Positions 41,559-56,500 of a stretch of DNA of 64,000 nucleotides are shown in pieces; the stretch's first letter is position 1; the number at the start of each line of letters is the position of its first letter. The DNA lies in contig CAIIXF020000010.1 in assembly GCA_903813345.2 (NCBI GenBank), positions 1,791,169 to 1,855,168 on the forward strand. The letters run 5' to 3'. The translations under genes and the position numbers were made by a program. Under the pieces are notes generated by a model. That model ran no database searches and was not told the DNA's origin. It was given only the letters and a program-made list of their open reading frames with translations. The stretch is from Owenia fusiformis. Taxonomy: Eukaryota; Annelida; Polychaeta; Sabellida; Oweniidae.

Positions 41559-44500
41559 CATTAATGACATATATGGTAACAGAATCGGTATCCTTCTTTT
41601 CTGTGTCTGATCGACATATATAGGTCCCCGTATCCTGTTTTTTACTTTTTCGTATAGAAAGCGTACTTATTAACTTATTAGTCTTCATATCATTTTTCTT
41701 TGTAATTAATACACCAGTTTCGGCATTAGAGTCTATGGGGTCGCCATCTTTGTACCATGTGATGGCAGGGGGAGGTTCAGGGGCCCCAGTGGCATAATTG
41801 TGGCGGCCCGTAGCATTGCATTCTATGAATACTGGCCCACCTATGACAACATATTCGTTGCTGGTCGCTATAGTGATAACTGCAATTGGAAAAATGGGTT
41901 AATGCAAATGGGTTATATATTTAAGAAAAGTCTATAGAAGAATTATGATTTTAGATTTTATCTACTTGTTGGAGCTGTCTGAAAAGATTTCTGAAATCTT
42001 TCTTAGTTCAAAGTCTTTCTTGTGGTTTCTCTTGATAGAGAGGGATATCATGTGTGTACACGCTGTTTTTTTCAGGTTTTGTTTCAGGTTTTGTTTCAAA
42101 GGGCTCTCTCTCTCTAAAATATCCTCAATTTTTTAAATGTAATTTGCATAATCAATAGACTTTGATACAAAGCTCCATTCCTTTCAATTTTGGTGAATTT
42201 TAGAATCAGAAATAGACACTGAGCCTCTCTAAGACAGATTCTTATGTTTTCTGCCCAGCGAAACTTTAAAGACAGCCCCAAAGTTAATTTCAACTGTAAG
42301 AGCCTTTCAGCACCATAGAATATGTTCCAAATATGAGATTTTATCACACAATTTTATATCATATGTTTTGTTATAAATGCCAAAATATTAAAAAATTGCC
42401 AAAAATGGTCATTTGACAAATTATTTCTCCAGAAGAAAAATCTAAAATCATAGTATTGGTCATTAAGTCAGATGTCAAATTGAAAAACTGATTAAAGTAC
42501 ATAGGATTTATTTTAGTATTGAATCTTGAAAATACCCAAACGCCAATCAAATTAACCTTCAGCCCGTGCAAAATTGCAAAAATGCTAATTCATTCTCATG
42601 TTAAAATATGGCAGTGCATTATGTCACAAAACACACACATTAATCTAGCTCGGGTTTTAAACCACCAATAAGTAAATCTTTCCATTTTGGAAATAGAATA
42701 TTATTAATGATTGTCATATGTCCATAACTTTATAAATGTTTTTTATATATAGAAGGCTTCTTTGGATTTCTTTTCACATTAAGTTCAACTCCATTTCTAA
42801 AACTTACTTCAGATGATTGAAGAGAAACTGCAGAATGAGCATATTTAGACTGAGAAAATCACATGTGATCCAAGAAATCTGCACTCTGAATTTAAAAATT
42901 CAAGGAAGAAAATAAAGTAATAATAACCTTCACCTTGATTATATTAGACAAGCACCTTAAAGGTAAATAATAAAAAAAAATTCTTGAAAAATGTTTCCCA
43001 AGGTTACCAAATCCCTGCTATGATTCAGGAACTTATCCCCTATTATTAAAGGGATACTGGCTTTTTAATAGAATCGCTTGAATTTTTAAATTGTTAATAG
43101 AGATGGTGTCCCTTTAAGCATTAATAAATAAAGTGTCTTAAAGTGACAGTGCTCCTTTTTATTAGCTCATTAATATAAAGACAGTTTATGATTGATAGTA
43201 GGCCTGACATGACTATCAGTACGTAATATTGAAATGTTAGATGATGTATTAGCATGAAGAGCCTAAAAATACTTCATGCCATATATGTCATGAAGTATAC
43301 TTTATGCCCTGTATATCATAAATATACTATATGCCCTAGGTCTTGTTTGATATTGTATATGATATACACAGCCAATATAATTCGACGCCGTTTCGGCATC
43401 GAAAAAATTCAGCACCGTTCCGGTACCGTTTCGACACCGTTCCGGCACCGAAACCTTTCGACACCAAAATTTGCTACCGGACTAGTCAGTCCATTTGGTG
43501 CCGAAACGGCACTGAAATTTGGCACCGAAACGGCGTCGAAAATCAGATTGCATTTTGGGGGTGTATAGCTAATATACCATCTATATTACATAAAGTATTA
43601 TTTTCACATCTATAATCAATTTCCTATATGCCCTATGCCACATCTAACATCTAATACTATAAGCCCTATACTCCATCTGATATGTTACTGTATATTGCTA
43701 TAAACCCCATATCAGGTATGATACAAAGCCTATTTAATTTTCCATCTGATAACTTATTATTAACGTCATATATGATATAGGATATGCCCTATGACCCATG
43801 TTACTATATGCCCTTAATGACGTTTGTCTTGCTTGGCATTTTATGTGCCCTATGCCTAGGTGAACTACATCCTTGAGTGCTAAATAACTAGTGCTTGTAT
43901 TCTATGACTTTGTCAGTCTTATTAGAATTAATGTGATGTATAACGGGTGTTCTAAGTGTAGAATGTGCTTATAGTACAATATTTGGTATTAATGTGCCCT
44001 TGCTAGATGTGTAACTTATGTGCCCTCGTATATGATAATGACATGATATATGAAGTGTGGACATCTAATTTGGAATAGTGCTTTGCAATACTGTAGTCAC
44101 ATCTTCATTAAAGATTAGTACTCCCTCTCTTTAAGGAAACAATATGTTTATACTAAAATAGTTGATGTTCACAGTTAAGGTAGTTCCGCACTCTTTCTAA
44201 ATAAATAACGTAGAAATCTCATTTTAATATTCGGTTGATATTATATATTTTGATATTGGTTTTCAGGTCCTTTCTCATATCATATAAATATGCATGTATC
44301 TCCGAAAAATTGTGAAAATATTACCTATTTTATCTATGTTTTGTTTTGATTAAAATCCTGAAAATTTAAAATAAAATTCTCACCATATGGATCTACCTTA
44401 ATTATATGTTAGATGGTTGTGTAGTTAGTCTGTGGATATTAGAATTTCATTGTCAAACTTTTTGATTAAGGATTATATTATCAAACGTATGTTCTTTAAA

Positions 44501-47500
44501 CATCACATCAAAAAACACACATCTAAAATATATAGCTTTGGAGACACCAGGACAGCCGATGAGTAGTTTGTTTTGAATGCAATTTTGGAACAAATTACTT
44601 ATTGGCTGGGTGCTGGTCTGCTGGAGCAAATGTGACCACAGCATTAGAGTATGAGTTGAGTAATTATGCGTGGGACTGTATGTTGAGTGATGTGATGAGT
44701 TTGTTAACCAGTTAATGAAAAGTGTCACACTTTCATTGATTGTCATCTTGTGGACAATCTAAATAAAAACACTCATTTCAGATTACATAAGTGACATAGA
44801 TGTTATATAAAGATTGTCACAACAATTGGAAATTTCTTGCTCAATTTAGAAAAAATCTTCTCTCAAGCAGAAGAGGAAACTTTTTGTTTAATTTTATCTG
44901 AATAGACAGATGACAAATGTAGTAAATGTAGGACTGTTTAACCTGTTATTTTATTTGGTGTAGTATAGAATAAAGGGTAGAGGAAGGGTGGGTGCTGCCT
45001 AGAGTTGTTAATGTAAAAGCTGTTGAAGTGATATTAGGTGAATGTTTTAGTTCTTTGAAATATTTTAAGAAACATGCTATTTATGAACATTTTTGGGTGA
45101 GATTTCTTATAAATCCGAGGTGGAGTAAACATAACAATTTTGAAATAACTGAAAAGTTTAGAAATGATATTTGTTTTAAAAGCCATAAACAGTTTTATAA
45201 CTCACAAGACAATGCTGTATTTTGATTGAGCTGTTAAAATTTATAATATTTTGATTCATAGCAATATTACTCCATTGTTGTTCGAAATTGTATAGAAACT
45301 AAGAGGATTCAAAATATAATTCTAGGATGAAGCTGTTGCTCAAAATATTTCAAGGAACTTTACATGAAGGGTTAGATGAGGAGTGTTACTATGGAGATAC
45401 TGAGGATAAATAATGTCTATCTGCTTGAGAATTTAACCAACCATTGTTACTCTGAACTCTTGGAGCTTTTGTGGTGGTCTTTGTACCATGTTTATTCTTT
45501 TTACGATTTTTGTGTTTCCTTGTATGTTCATTCTCATTGTTGAGGCGGGCGCCCGTGTTCTCTGTCCCTGTTTGAAAGAAAAGTTGTCATTAATGAATAA
45601 CATGCAAATGTCTGTCTACAGGGTTTACTGGGGCACCATGTTGATATGGCCTACTATAATATACACCACTAAAATTAGCAAATCAGTTAGTATTTGGAGA
45701 TATGGAGAATTGTAATCACATGTTGTCAATTGTTAATTCAGTCAAATATGGCTAAATATTAAAAGACTGGAAGTACTTTTTAAATTCAAAATTATTCAAA
45801 CTCAAATTCTCTTACATACACCCTTGGTTTATTATCAGCATCATTATTTTCATTGCTCTATACTTAGTTGCCACACAAAATGTAAATGGCACAATTATAA
45901 CTACAATATCTGGTGTGTTGTAATATCATGGTGGTTTCTCCATTTTCTTTCAATTTCAAACATCTCCTTTGATTATTTTTTGGCATTATACTCCCTCAGT
46001 AGCAATCGCTTATTATCTAAAATTTGAGGATGGTGAATACGAACATAAACATATTTGAGTAGTCTACTTGGGATTTTGTCAAAAATAGTAAATAAATCTT
46101 TTTAATATTTTGCCATACTTTGACTGAGTCAAAGTATTGTCGATTGATTCCCATTGAAAACATGTATATTATTCAGGCACCATAAGATATATACACACCA
46201 TTCACAAGTCACAAGTCTCTACATTCAGTTGGTTCATAAACATAATCCTAAGATCTCCTTGCAAGGAGGATTGGAAGCCAGGGTTCCAACTCGATATTCT
46301 TTAATCTCCACGCATGCGTCATTTGCTATTCGTGTCTGTATAATTTGTACGACTGCATGGAGAATGACCCGATACTCTCCAACAAAGCTATCGCTAGGTG
46401 ATTGTTTTGCAGAATATCGGTGTTGCATTCTGGGAGCCAATCCTCCTTGATCTCCTTGAGAAGAAGCCTCAGCCTCTTTTTCAGATATCATGACATGAAT
46501 GATACATATTTACCTCAGATCCTGATTTTACAACTAAAGTCATTTAAAGGCCAGTCATTTAATTTCCTATGTATCCAACATACAATGACATACATATATA
46601 CTATTTACTTCACAGAGACTATCACATAACACAGTAACAGACATTTATCATTGGTTATTGCATTCCACCATTATAATTGTTTATTTTGATGTTGCAAATT
46701 ATCCAATGTCATTTTTCATTAGAGACCTCAACATATAAATAAAACCTTTTGTAAGTTTACAATTTGGGGCTTTGATTGATCAATTTTAGGGTTGGGTGCT
46801 GTTTTGGGGTCAGGGGAGAACATAGATGAAGAATCTATAATCCTCAATGATTAATAGACGTCAATGATTAATTGAGGAGCAAGATTGGCATGTGATATAT
46901 GTCCATCTTTGGAGCCACTTTGGTAAAACAACTTTAGACCTTTCAGAGTAATACATACTTAAATTATATTCAATCAAAATATTTATAAAAATAGAATTAC
47001 TGGTATTTTCAAATATTTGGATGTTTCTATGAAAATGAATCAATGGAGAATTTTTTTTGGTTTGATTAAAATAGATCTTTTTCAATTTTTTTTTCACAAG
47101 GTTTTAATAGACTAATATTTCATTAAATAGATGAAAATCAACTCCCTGGGGAATTTTTAGTCAGTGATATATATCTTTTGAATTCCAAATTGTTAAATAT
47201 AATCATTTTTGATTTGGAATAATTGTAATCAATCATATTATAATTCATAATAATTTTGATAGATAATTTTCACAATATGTAAAAAAGTAATTATGCCAAG
47301 TGTTTAAAAGATGATCTCATATTTATAACAATATGTGTACAGTTACAGGGTGTCTAAAAATTAGTTCACCTTTATATTAAAGCTCTCTTATTAATACTTG
47401 AAGTTGTTTGTTTAAATTGTTTGTAAGAGCAATGATTGAAGCATTTAAACATCTTAAATATAAAGATATACTTATTTTTGAGATACCCTGTATGTACAAA

Positions 47501-50500
47501 GAACTATCAACTGATTGATTAATTTTAGGAAAGATCAATTGGTCTAATCTAGGATGAAGAATTATTTTACCCTTGGCCTAATATTCTTTAATATTTGAGC
47601 TTGGATTCTCAAATAAAGACATTACTCTATGACATCATTATAAAGCTTTTATTGATTTTTAAGATCATATCAATGAACTCTCAAAATATTGCGATTAATA
47701 ATTAAAAAATTGGAGTTCCAAATGCACGTCTTACTTGTATTTTGATTGGTTATTTTACTGATTGACTATTTCTTCGATTGATATTTTATTGGAATTGAAT
47801 ACAATATATAAAAAGCAAATGAATGTTGAAGTATAGGTGGCTCTGACAGAAGATATTGATAGCTTTAGTTTTTATAAACATGCAATCATTGTACACCTAA
47901 GAGACAGTTGCCATGACAACATACATTGAAACATCAAACATGCATTCAAAGTTATGATAGATTTTGTAGAATTGAGATCATCATTTGATTGATTTTGAAA
48001 TGAGGACATTTTTTAGTGTAGAACCTGAAATGTCTAGAATAATATTGAGGTTTAGTAACATGCATAGCATTCAATATCTATCATTTAAAGTCTGGGACGA
48101 CATGCTTTATCCATTATTGTTGAGCTAAAGCTGTAGAAGGCCCTTTATTTTCAGATATATCTGTGATACAAAATTGAAACAAGATCCTTCAATTTAAAGG
48201 TGCAACAAAGACTAGAGCCAAGTTGTGAGTAAACTAAATCTTCAAAATTTCTCCAATCTTGAATTAGTTCCTAGTCTTGTATCTCAATTCTTTTCCAGGT
48301 ATATACACATTATAAGGAAAGCATAGGCATGCTTTCAGAAAAAGATTCCTCAAACATTTTAGACTATCCAGTCTTTGCTGCTACTTTAAATCAAGCAAGC
48401 CAATTAATTCAATTAGTTTTTACTAAAGGTTTGTGCATGTCCTCGATATATCATATAGTATTTCATTTGCACATTTAAATTATTTTAGAAAATTTACTTT
48501 AACCAACACCCATTAAGCAAATTTTTAAATCAAAAACACAAAGCAAGCAGAATTAATAAAACACGTCTAATATGTGGCTAATATAGTTAACATTTAATTT
48601 CTGTTATTTGTGTAAATCTAGGTAAAGCATATTGTGAAATTTTATATCTCCATCCTTCTGGTATTTTTGTTTTTTGTTATAAAATGTATAAACACACAAA
48701 CAATTTTAGACACACAAAACATCTACAAATATTCTACATATATCCCATAATATTTATTATATATGTTAATCATAGTATACTCTCAGAATACAGCATCATC
48801 TATGGAAACATATATGGTACAGTGTTACATGCTTGTGTGGTGTATTGATATAGGGGATTGGGGAACTATTTTCTTGTAGGTAAGGTTACAAACAAGCTAG
48901 TGGTTAGTGGGTTAAACAGAGAGCTGACTGACAATTTTAATAAATCCATCAATATGTTTACATTCAGAAATTCATTACATATAAAATTCATCAATTAAAT
49001 ATAAGATTTTTATCATCAATTCTTTGAAATATGATATTGTTGTATTATGTTATTACATCACAAAAATCTAATTTCTTTAATATGTGGCACTGTGGCAGTA
49101 ATTGAAAACACATTTATTTGTTTAGTTTCCCGATTCTCCCAAATTAAGAAAACGCATTCCCATGACCCAGATAAGCAAAAATAATTGAAAATGATGGATT
49201 TCTCAAAATTGTAATTTACTCTTTCAGCATAACTAGTCATGCTTGAACTCACCTTGGGCCCCATCCTTGTAATTCTCTGAAATAGAAAGGGGAAACTTGG
49301 GTCAAGGTCACTTCTGGAGGTCAAGGTGACATGCAATTAGAGGTCGTGCGACTCTGGTTGATCTAAATGCATGGTGGCTCGATACATTGTGATAGACATG
49401 GTGTGCTTTGTGGTGTAACTGGTAGAGGCTTACATACTACTATTCTAAGGTAAGTATATTTTTAGGTATTCTCAAAATGCATGATTTTCTTAGGTTCCTG
49501 CAATATGGTACAAGCCATTAAGATTCATTTTTTACTCTTTTTTGTAAAGGTCATGAATGAAAACAATATTATTTTCTTTACAAGTATGAACATATTTTTT
49601 TGAAAATCCATTTAAATACATTTAAAGCAAAGAAAGACAACACTTTTGGAGTAGAATAAACAACTCTTTATTTAAAGATGGCGTGGTGTACATATATATC
49701 ATGTTCCAAGGACATTGAAATGATCAAATGATCCCAGATCACAAATGAACTTCAACTTTTTTATTTATTCAGCATAGACTTGTCCTAAAATAATTTGGAC
49801 CACTCTGTGTATTGAAAAACTCTGATGTGTGTACCACATATTTTATCACTGCTAATGTGAGGCGTTTTAGATGTGGGGTGTGGTCAGGTTGGTTACCCCT
49901 AACTTTTTGACGAAAAAGTCCTTTATCTTAAATCTTATATAAATAGACATATGTTAGTCCCAAAGAGGATGGAGGGGGAGAGATTCAGTGCAGTGCAATT
50001 GATTTGTAGGGATAATTTTTGGAAAACTAATGGTCTAAAATTAAGTATCATTGTCTTCCTAGTACATTCTGCTGTTGTTCTTGGATGATCGAGGAGGGAT
50101 ATTCCCAAGAAAATAATACCATGTTGTTCATGTTTTGAAATGAAAATTACACAAAATATCATGGATTTAACGAGATATAAAGTAAACAGGCATGATGTCC
50201 ATATTCTGAATTATTTAGAACTGCCAGAACATCAAACACTTTTTACAAATTTTATTGAGAAATTGCATGAAATATGTATGACCAAAATGAAAGAAAGCAG
50301 ACGGATGACAAGAGATCAATAATGATTCTCAACAGGATCATGAAGGTCCACTACATTGCCTCTAAATTATCTAGAAATATCACAAAGCAAGAGAGTTTAA
50401 GACCCCTTTCTGAAACAATAAAGCACCCACGAGACAACGCTTCTCAACTTTGATGATTAAAAATTGAATTGAGGAGTCCCCAATGGTGCACGTTATAACT

Positions 50501-53500
50501 TACTGTCATTTTAATTTAGTTGGACATGGCTCTTTCATGATAATTTATCTGATCGCAGTAGTATGATAAATATGATTATAGAGTGAAGTCTGTTAGTAAC
50601 CTCTTAGCTAGAATTGTTAGTATTCCCTTTAGTTATTTCATACCATCTGATCACAAAAGTATCGGAACTAATGCCAAATTATAGAAATAATGCAGACGGC
50701 AGTATATATAAATGTTGATTATATGTGCTCATAGTTCAGATTCATATTGTATTTTTTTATAATCTTTGTAAACAATTGATATCTGCGCAACATTTTGATA
50801 TAACACATATCTATAATTTGGAATGATTGCACTGTTTGACGCTGAGAGATAAAGCAGATGTATGATGAACCTTTTCTCAGAGGTTGATCTCATTTTGAGG
50901 AACATGCAATGGTTGATAACTTGGTAGATTTGTTTTATTGGCTAATCAATATTGGACACTTATCTTCCAAATCTTTTTATACCATTTGCAAACTTGTATC
51001 TCTTACACCATTTACACAGGCTACAGGCCCACTGCAATCTTTCACATCTCTTACACCATTTACACACTCTACAGGCCCATTGCAATCTTTCACATCTCTT
51101 ACACCATTTACACACTCTACAGGCCCACTGCAATCTTTCACATCTCTTACACCATTTACACACTCTACAGGCCCATTGTAATCTTTCACATCTCTTACAC
51201 CATTTACACACTCTACAGGCCCACTGCAATCTTTCATATCTCTTACACCATTTACACACTCTACAGGCCCAGTGCAATCTTTCACATCTCTTACACCATA
51301 TATACACTCTACAGGCCCACCGCAATCTTTCACATCTCTTACACCATTTACGCACTCTACAGGTCTACTGCAATCTTTCACATCTCTTACACCATATACA
51401 TACTCTACAGGCCCACTGCAATCTTTCACATCTCTTACACCATTTACACACTGTATAGACCCACTGCAATCTTTCACATCCATTTCACCATTTACACACT
51501 GTATAGACCCACTGCAATCTCTCACATCCATTTCACCATTTACACACTCTACAGGCCCACCGCAATCTTTCACATCTCTTACACCATTTACGCACTCTAC
51601 AGGTCTACTGCAATCTTTCACATCTCTTACACCATATACATACTCTACAGGCCCACTGCAATCTTTCACATCTCTTACACCATTTATACACTCTACAGGC
51701 CCACTGCAATCTTTCACATCTCTTACACCATATACGCACTGTATAGACCCACTGCAATCTCTCACATCCATTTCACCATTTACACACTCTACAGGCCCAC
51801 CGCAATCTTTCACATCTCTTACACCATTTACGCACTCTACAGGTCTACTGCAATCTTTCACATCTCTTACACCATATACGCACTGTATAGACCCACTGCA
51901 ATCTCTCACATCCATTTCACCATTTACACACTCTACAGGCCCACCGCAATCTTTCACATCTCTTACACCATTTACGCACTCTACAGGTCTACTGCAATCT
52001 TTCACATCTCTTACACCATATACATACTCTACAGGCCCACTGCAATCTTTCACATCTCTTACACCATTTACACACTCTACAGGCCCACTGCAATCTTTCA
52101 CATCTCTTACACCATATACACACTGTATAGACCCACTGCAATCTCTCACATCCATTTCACCATTTACACACTCTACAGGCCCACCGCAATCTTTCACATC
52201 TCTTACACCATTTACGCACTCTACAGGTCTACTGCAATCTTTCATATCTCTTACACCATTTACACACTGTATAGACCCACTGCAATCTTTCACATCTCTT
52301 ACACCATATACATACTCTACAGGCCCACTGCAATCTTTCACATCTCTTACACCATTTACACACTCTACAGGCCCACTGCAATCTTTCACATCTCTTACAC
52401 CATATACACACTGTATAGACCCATCGCAATCTTTCACATCTCTTACACCATATACATACTGTATAGACCCATCGCAATCTTTCACATCCATTACACCATT
52501 TACACACTCTACAGGCCCACTGCAATCTTTCACATCTCTTACACCATATACACACTGTATAGACCCATCGCAATCTTTCACATCTCTTACACCATATACA
52601 TACTGTATAGACCCATCGCAATCTTTCACATCTCTTACACCATATACACTGTATAGACCCACTGCAATCTCTCACATCCATTTCACCATTTACACACTCT
52701 ACAGGCCCACCGCAATCTTTCACATCTCTTACACCATTTACGCACTCTACAGGTCTACTGCAATCTTTCACATCTCTTACACCATATACATACTCTACAG
52801 GCCCACTGCAATCTTTCACATCTCTTACACCATTTACACACTCTACAGGCCCACTGCAATCTTTCACATCTCTTACACCATAAACGCACTGTATAGACCC
52901 ACTGCAATCTCTCACATCCATTTCACCATTTACACACTCTACAGGCCCACCGCAATCTTTCACATCTCTTACACCATTTACGCACTCTACAGGTCTACTG
53001 CAATCTTTCACATCTCTTACACCATTTACACACTCTACAGGCCCACTCCAATCTTTCACATCTGTATAGGCCCATCGCAATCTTTCACATCTCTTACACC
53101 ATTTACACACTCTACAGGCCCACTGCAATCTTTCACATCTCTTACACCATATGCACAATGTATAGACCCACTGCAATCTCTCACATCCATTACACCATTA
53201 ACACACTCTACAGGCCCACTGCAATCTTTCACATCTCTTACACCATATACACACTGTATAGACCCATCGCAATCTTTCACATCTCTTACACCATATACAC
53301 ACTGTATAGACCCATCGCAATCTTTCACATCTCTTAACACCATATACACACTCTACAGGCCCACTGCAATCTTTCACATCTCTTACACCATTTACACACT
53401 CTACAGGCCTACTGCAATCTTTCACATCCATTACACCATATGCACACTATGTATAGACCCACTGCAATCTCTCACATCCATTACACCATATACACACTGT

Positions 53501-56500
53501 ATAGCCCCATCACAATCTTTCTTTCACATCTCTTACACCATTTGCACACTGTACGGACCCACTGCAATCTTTCACATCTCTTACACCATATACATACTGT
53601 ATAGACCCATCGCAATCTTTCACATCCATTACACCATTTACACACTCTACAGGCCCACTGCAATCTTTCACATCTCTTACACCATATACACACTGTATAG
53701 ACCCATCGCAATCTTTCACATCTCTTACACCATATACATACTGTATAGACCCATCGCAATCTTTCACATCCATTATACCATTTACACACTCTACAGGCCC
53801 ACTGCAATCTTTCACATCTCTTACACCATATATACACTGTACAGACCCACTGCAATCTTTCACATCCATTACACCATATGCACACTCTACATATGTACAC
53901 TATGTATAGAACTACCTCAAATTATAGTTAAAAATTGCAATGTGTGTTTAGAATATAAGAATTCAGGATAATAGTATATAGCAGCTTTCTTTATTTCCCA
54001 ACGAGGGAAATAGGCTTCATCCAACAATGGTCATAGTCCTAATACCTAATAAATGGCAAAAAATAAACAGACTTGGCTTACTTGAAAATAATCTAAAATT
54101 AATAATCTCATTGGCATGTTAGTGCAAGTTTCAGTATTGGCATTGAAAGGTGTGATATTTATAATAGCTTTTTATTGCACCTTCTTGATTGACTCGCCTT
54201 GTAATTGAAACTGATAAAAACAGAATATTATTCTGATAATAGACGGAAATGCAAGAATATATTCAGCATGTTCTCTTATGGTTTGTTACTGATGTTCAAA
54301 TGAATTCCCTCAAGCATGACTTGAACATGTTTTTTGTGATTGTAGTTGTCTGATCTTACATTCAATATGGACTTCTACCAAAGCCTTAAATGTCAGTTTT
54401 TGCAGCTGCATTCTCCTTATTAATCTATAAGTCAAAAAGTATCAATACTTTTCAAGTATTTTTGTAAATTTTGGAGTTTTATTATCATGCATGCTTACTT
54501 CATACTTTGACAGTTCTATGCCTTGTATATTTTAATTTTTAGATTTTTGAATTCAGTTTTTGTGAGATTCTATGAATAGGCAGTGTCTGATTGCATCCAG
54601 TTGTCCTCCAAATTGTTGTAAAATATCATGGATAACATGTAGGGCCATAGGCTGTTATTTACATGAAAGTACAATGTTTGATTTCTTTTTTTTGGGTTTA
54701 AATCGTCAGACATGACTGGAATAAATGAATGCTATTTTACATTTTGTCATGTCAATCAATAGTTTAACAATTTTATATACAAATCAAAAAAAAGAATAAT
54801 AAAAAGTTTACTGGATGACTAAATGATGAAACTTTTTTTTATGAAAAACTCCTCAATACTTTAAGTATCAAACTTTAAACAATACATTTTTATGTTAACT
54901 TATAATAAATAAGAATAAATGAATAAATAACGGAACAACATAAAGTACAATGGTAAAAATATAAAATATTAATAAATCCAAATACACATGTTTATTATTT
55001 TATTGGTACAACAAATGAAAGGGAGGAACAACGTCAGGTAGTCATGCCCTTTTAAGGAAAATGTGAGTGGAAAAGGGATTAAAAAGTAATATTATACTGT
55101 AAAAAGGTATATTATACTGTATATATCACTGACAGTTCAGAAACAAACTTTACATAACATGAATATGAATTGGAATTCACAGAAATCATTTTTCCTTCAA
55201 AATGTTATATGCATTTAAGCCTTAAAAATCATGATTTCTTTTTGAAAACGATTATAAAATCTGGTACAATTTAGGACGTTAATAGTACTGAGGTGACTTT
55301 CCAAAACTTGTTTGCTAACATAGGTTTTCTACTAATAAAAGTTTTCATGTAACAAAGGTTTTTAAGTAACAAATGTTTTCTACCAAGATATTAGATTTTA
55401 TAGATGTCATTGTCTTCAGATGTATTTGGTTTTACATGGTACATTAATATACAGTATATTCATTTTTTGAAGGAGATATTATTTTGAGAGTTTATGTCTT
55501 ACATAATTCCTTAAAAAGTCACGACAAGCTGTGATAGGTAGGGAAACATAGGACACTGTTGCACTGTTCTTAATAATAAATGTTGACATGTCATCATCTG
55601 TCATAATATGTGTATATATTGGTGTGTCATTGTGTTAAGGTTAGGTGAAATGATGGGGTGCTTCAGGGGGCTTTCAGTAGGTGGTATATATACATGTATA
55701 TACTGTACAAGGTTTGTGTAAAGTGTGTGTAAATGTGAACTAAGGGCATTGGGATACAGAGTTACAACAATCTGTAAGCACCCCCTGCTACAATATTTAA
55801 TTTAACATGAAGGGCCTCCTTTTGTCTCCAAAAGGAGGAATTTCTATGGGGGAAGGGCAACAATAAATGGAAGGGCAACTACCATAGTGCGCCCAAGTTT
55901 GTGCAAAGATCAGTGTATCCTGTAAAGACTAAAACTTGAACCAGTTACTTGTTTTGATAGATGACTAGTAATATGAAAGAGAAATCTGAAAATGTTATAT
56001 TGCCAAAACTTGTTTAACTCTTGAGAAGAATGGAATTATTTGAAATACAGGACTTTTAGGTCCCTAGCTATATCAATACTGGTCTGCACATTTTATCATT
56101 TTTAATTGCAAAAATGAACACTTGCTCTTCTTATAATTTGAGCTTTCAGACTTCCTGGATCATATTGCTAGTAATAAATTCACGCAACTGTTAACTGGTC
56201 CATTTTTCAATCAGTTCAGGTATTCTGTACAACCCCAAGATATGACCAGTTCTATTTCTATACCTAGATGTCTTGCACCTAAATGGGCATCCCTGTGCCG
56301 CACATTGTCGGGTATGTGAGCTTTATGCGGAGCTAGTTAAATAAAAACATAAAATATTTGGAGCTAGCTAAATTAACATATCATATGTAAATCTAGTTAA
56401 ATATGAAGGAATCATAAGTGGAAACTAGTTAATTATGGACAAATCATATGTGGATCTAGTTAATTATGGACAAATCATAAGTAAATCTAGTTAAATATGA

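Noticed and set aside
44992-45225. 77-codon frame
   Set aside because: No recognisable motif and no supporting signals; it lies inside the Ig-gene intron on the opposite strand.
49402-49450. tRNA gene or tRNA-derived SINE
   Set aside because: An A-box-like TGGTGTAACTGGTAGAGG is present, but there is no B box and no cloverleaf.
50938-53971. Long open frames (572, 899 and, antisense, 561 codons) over the minisatellite
   Set aside because: They follow from a stop-free repeat unit of 48 bases. Frames shift where units have 2-base deletions, differences between units change residues freely, and there is no signal peptide, domain or splice context.
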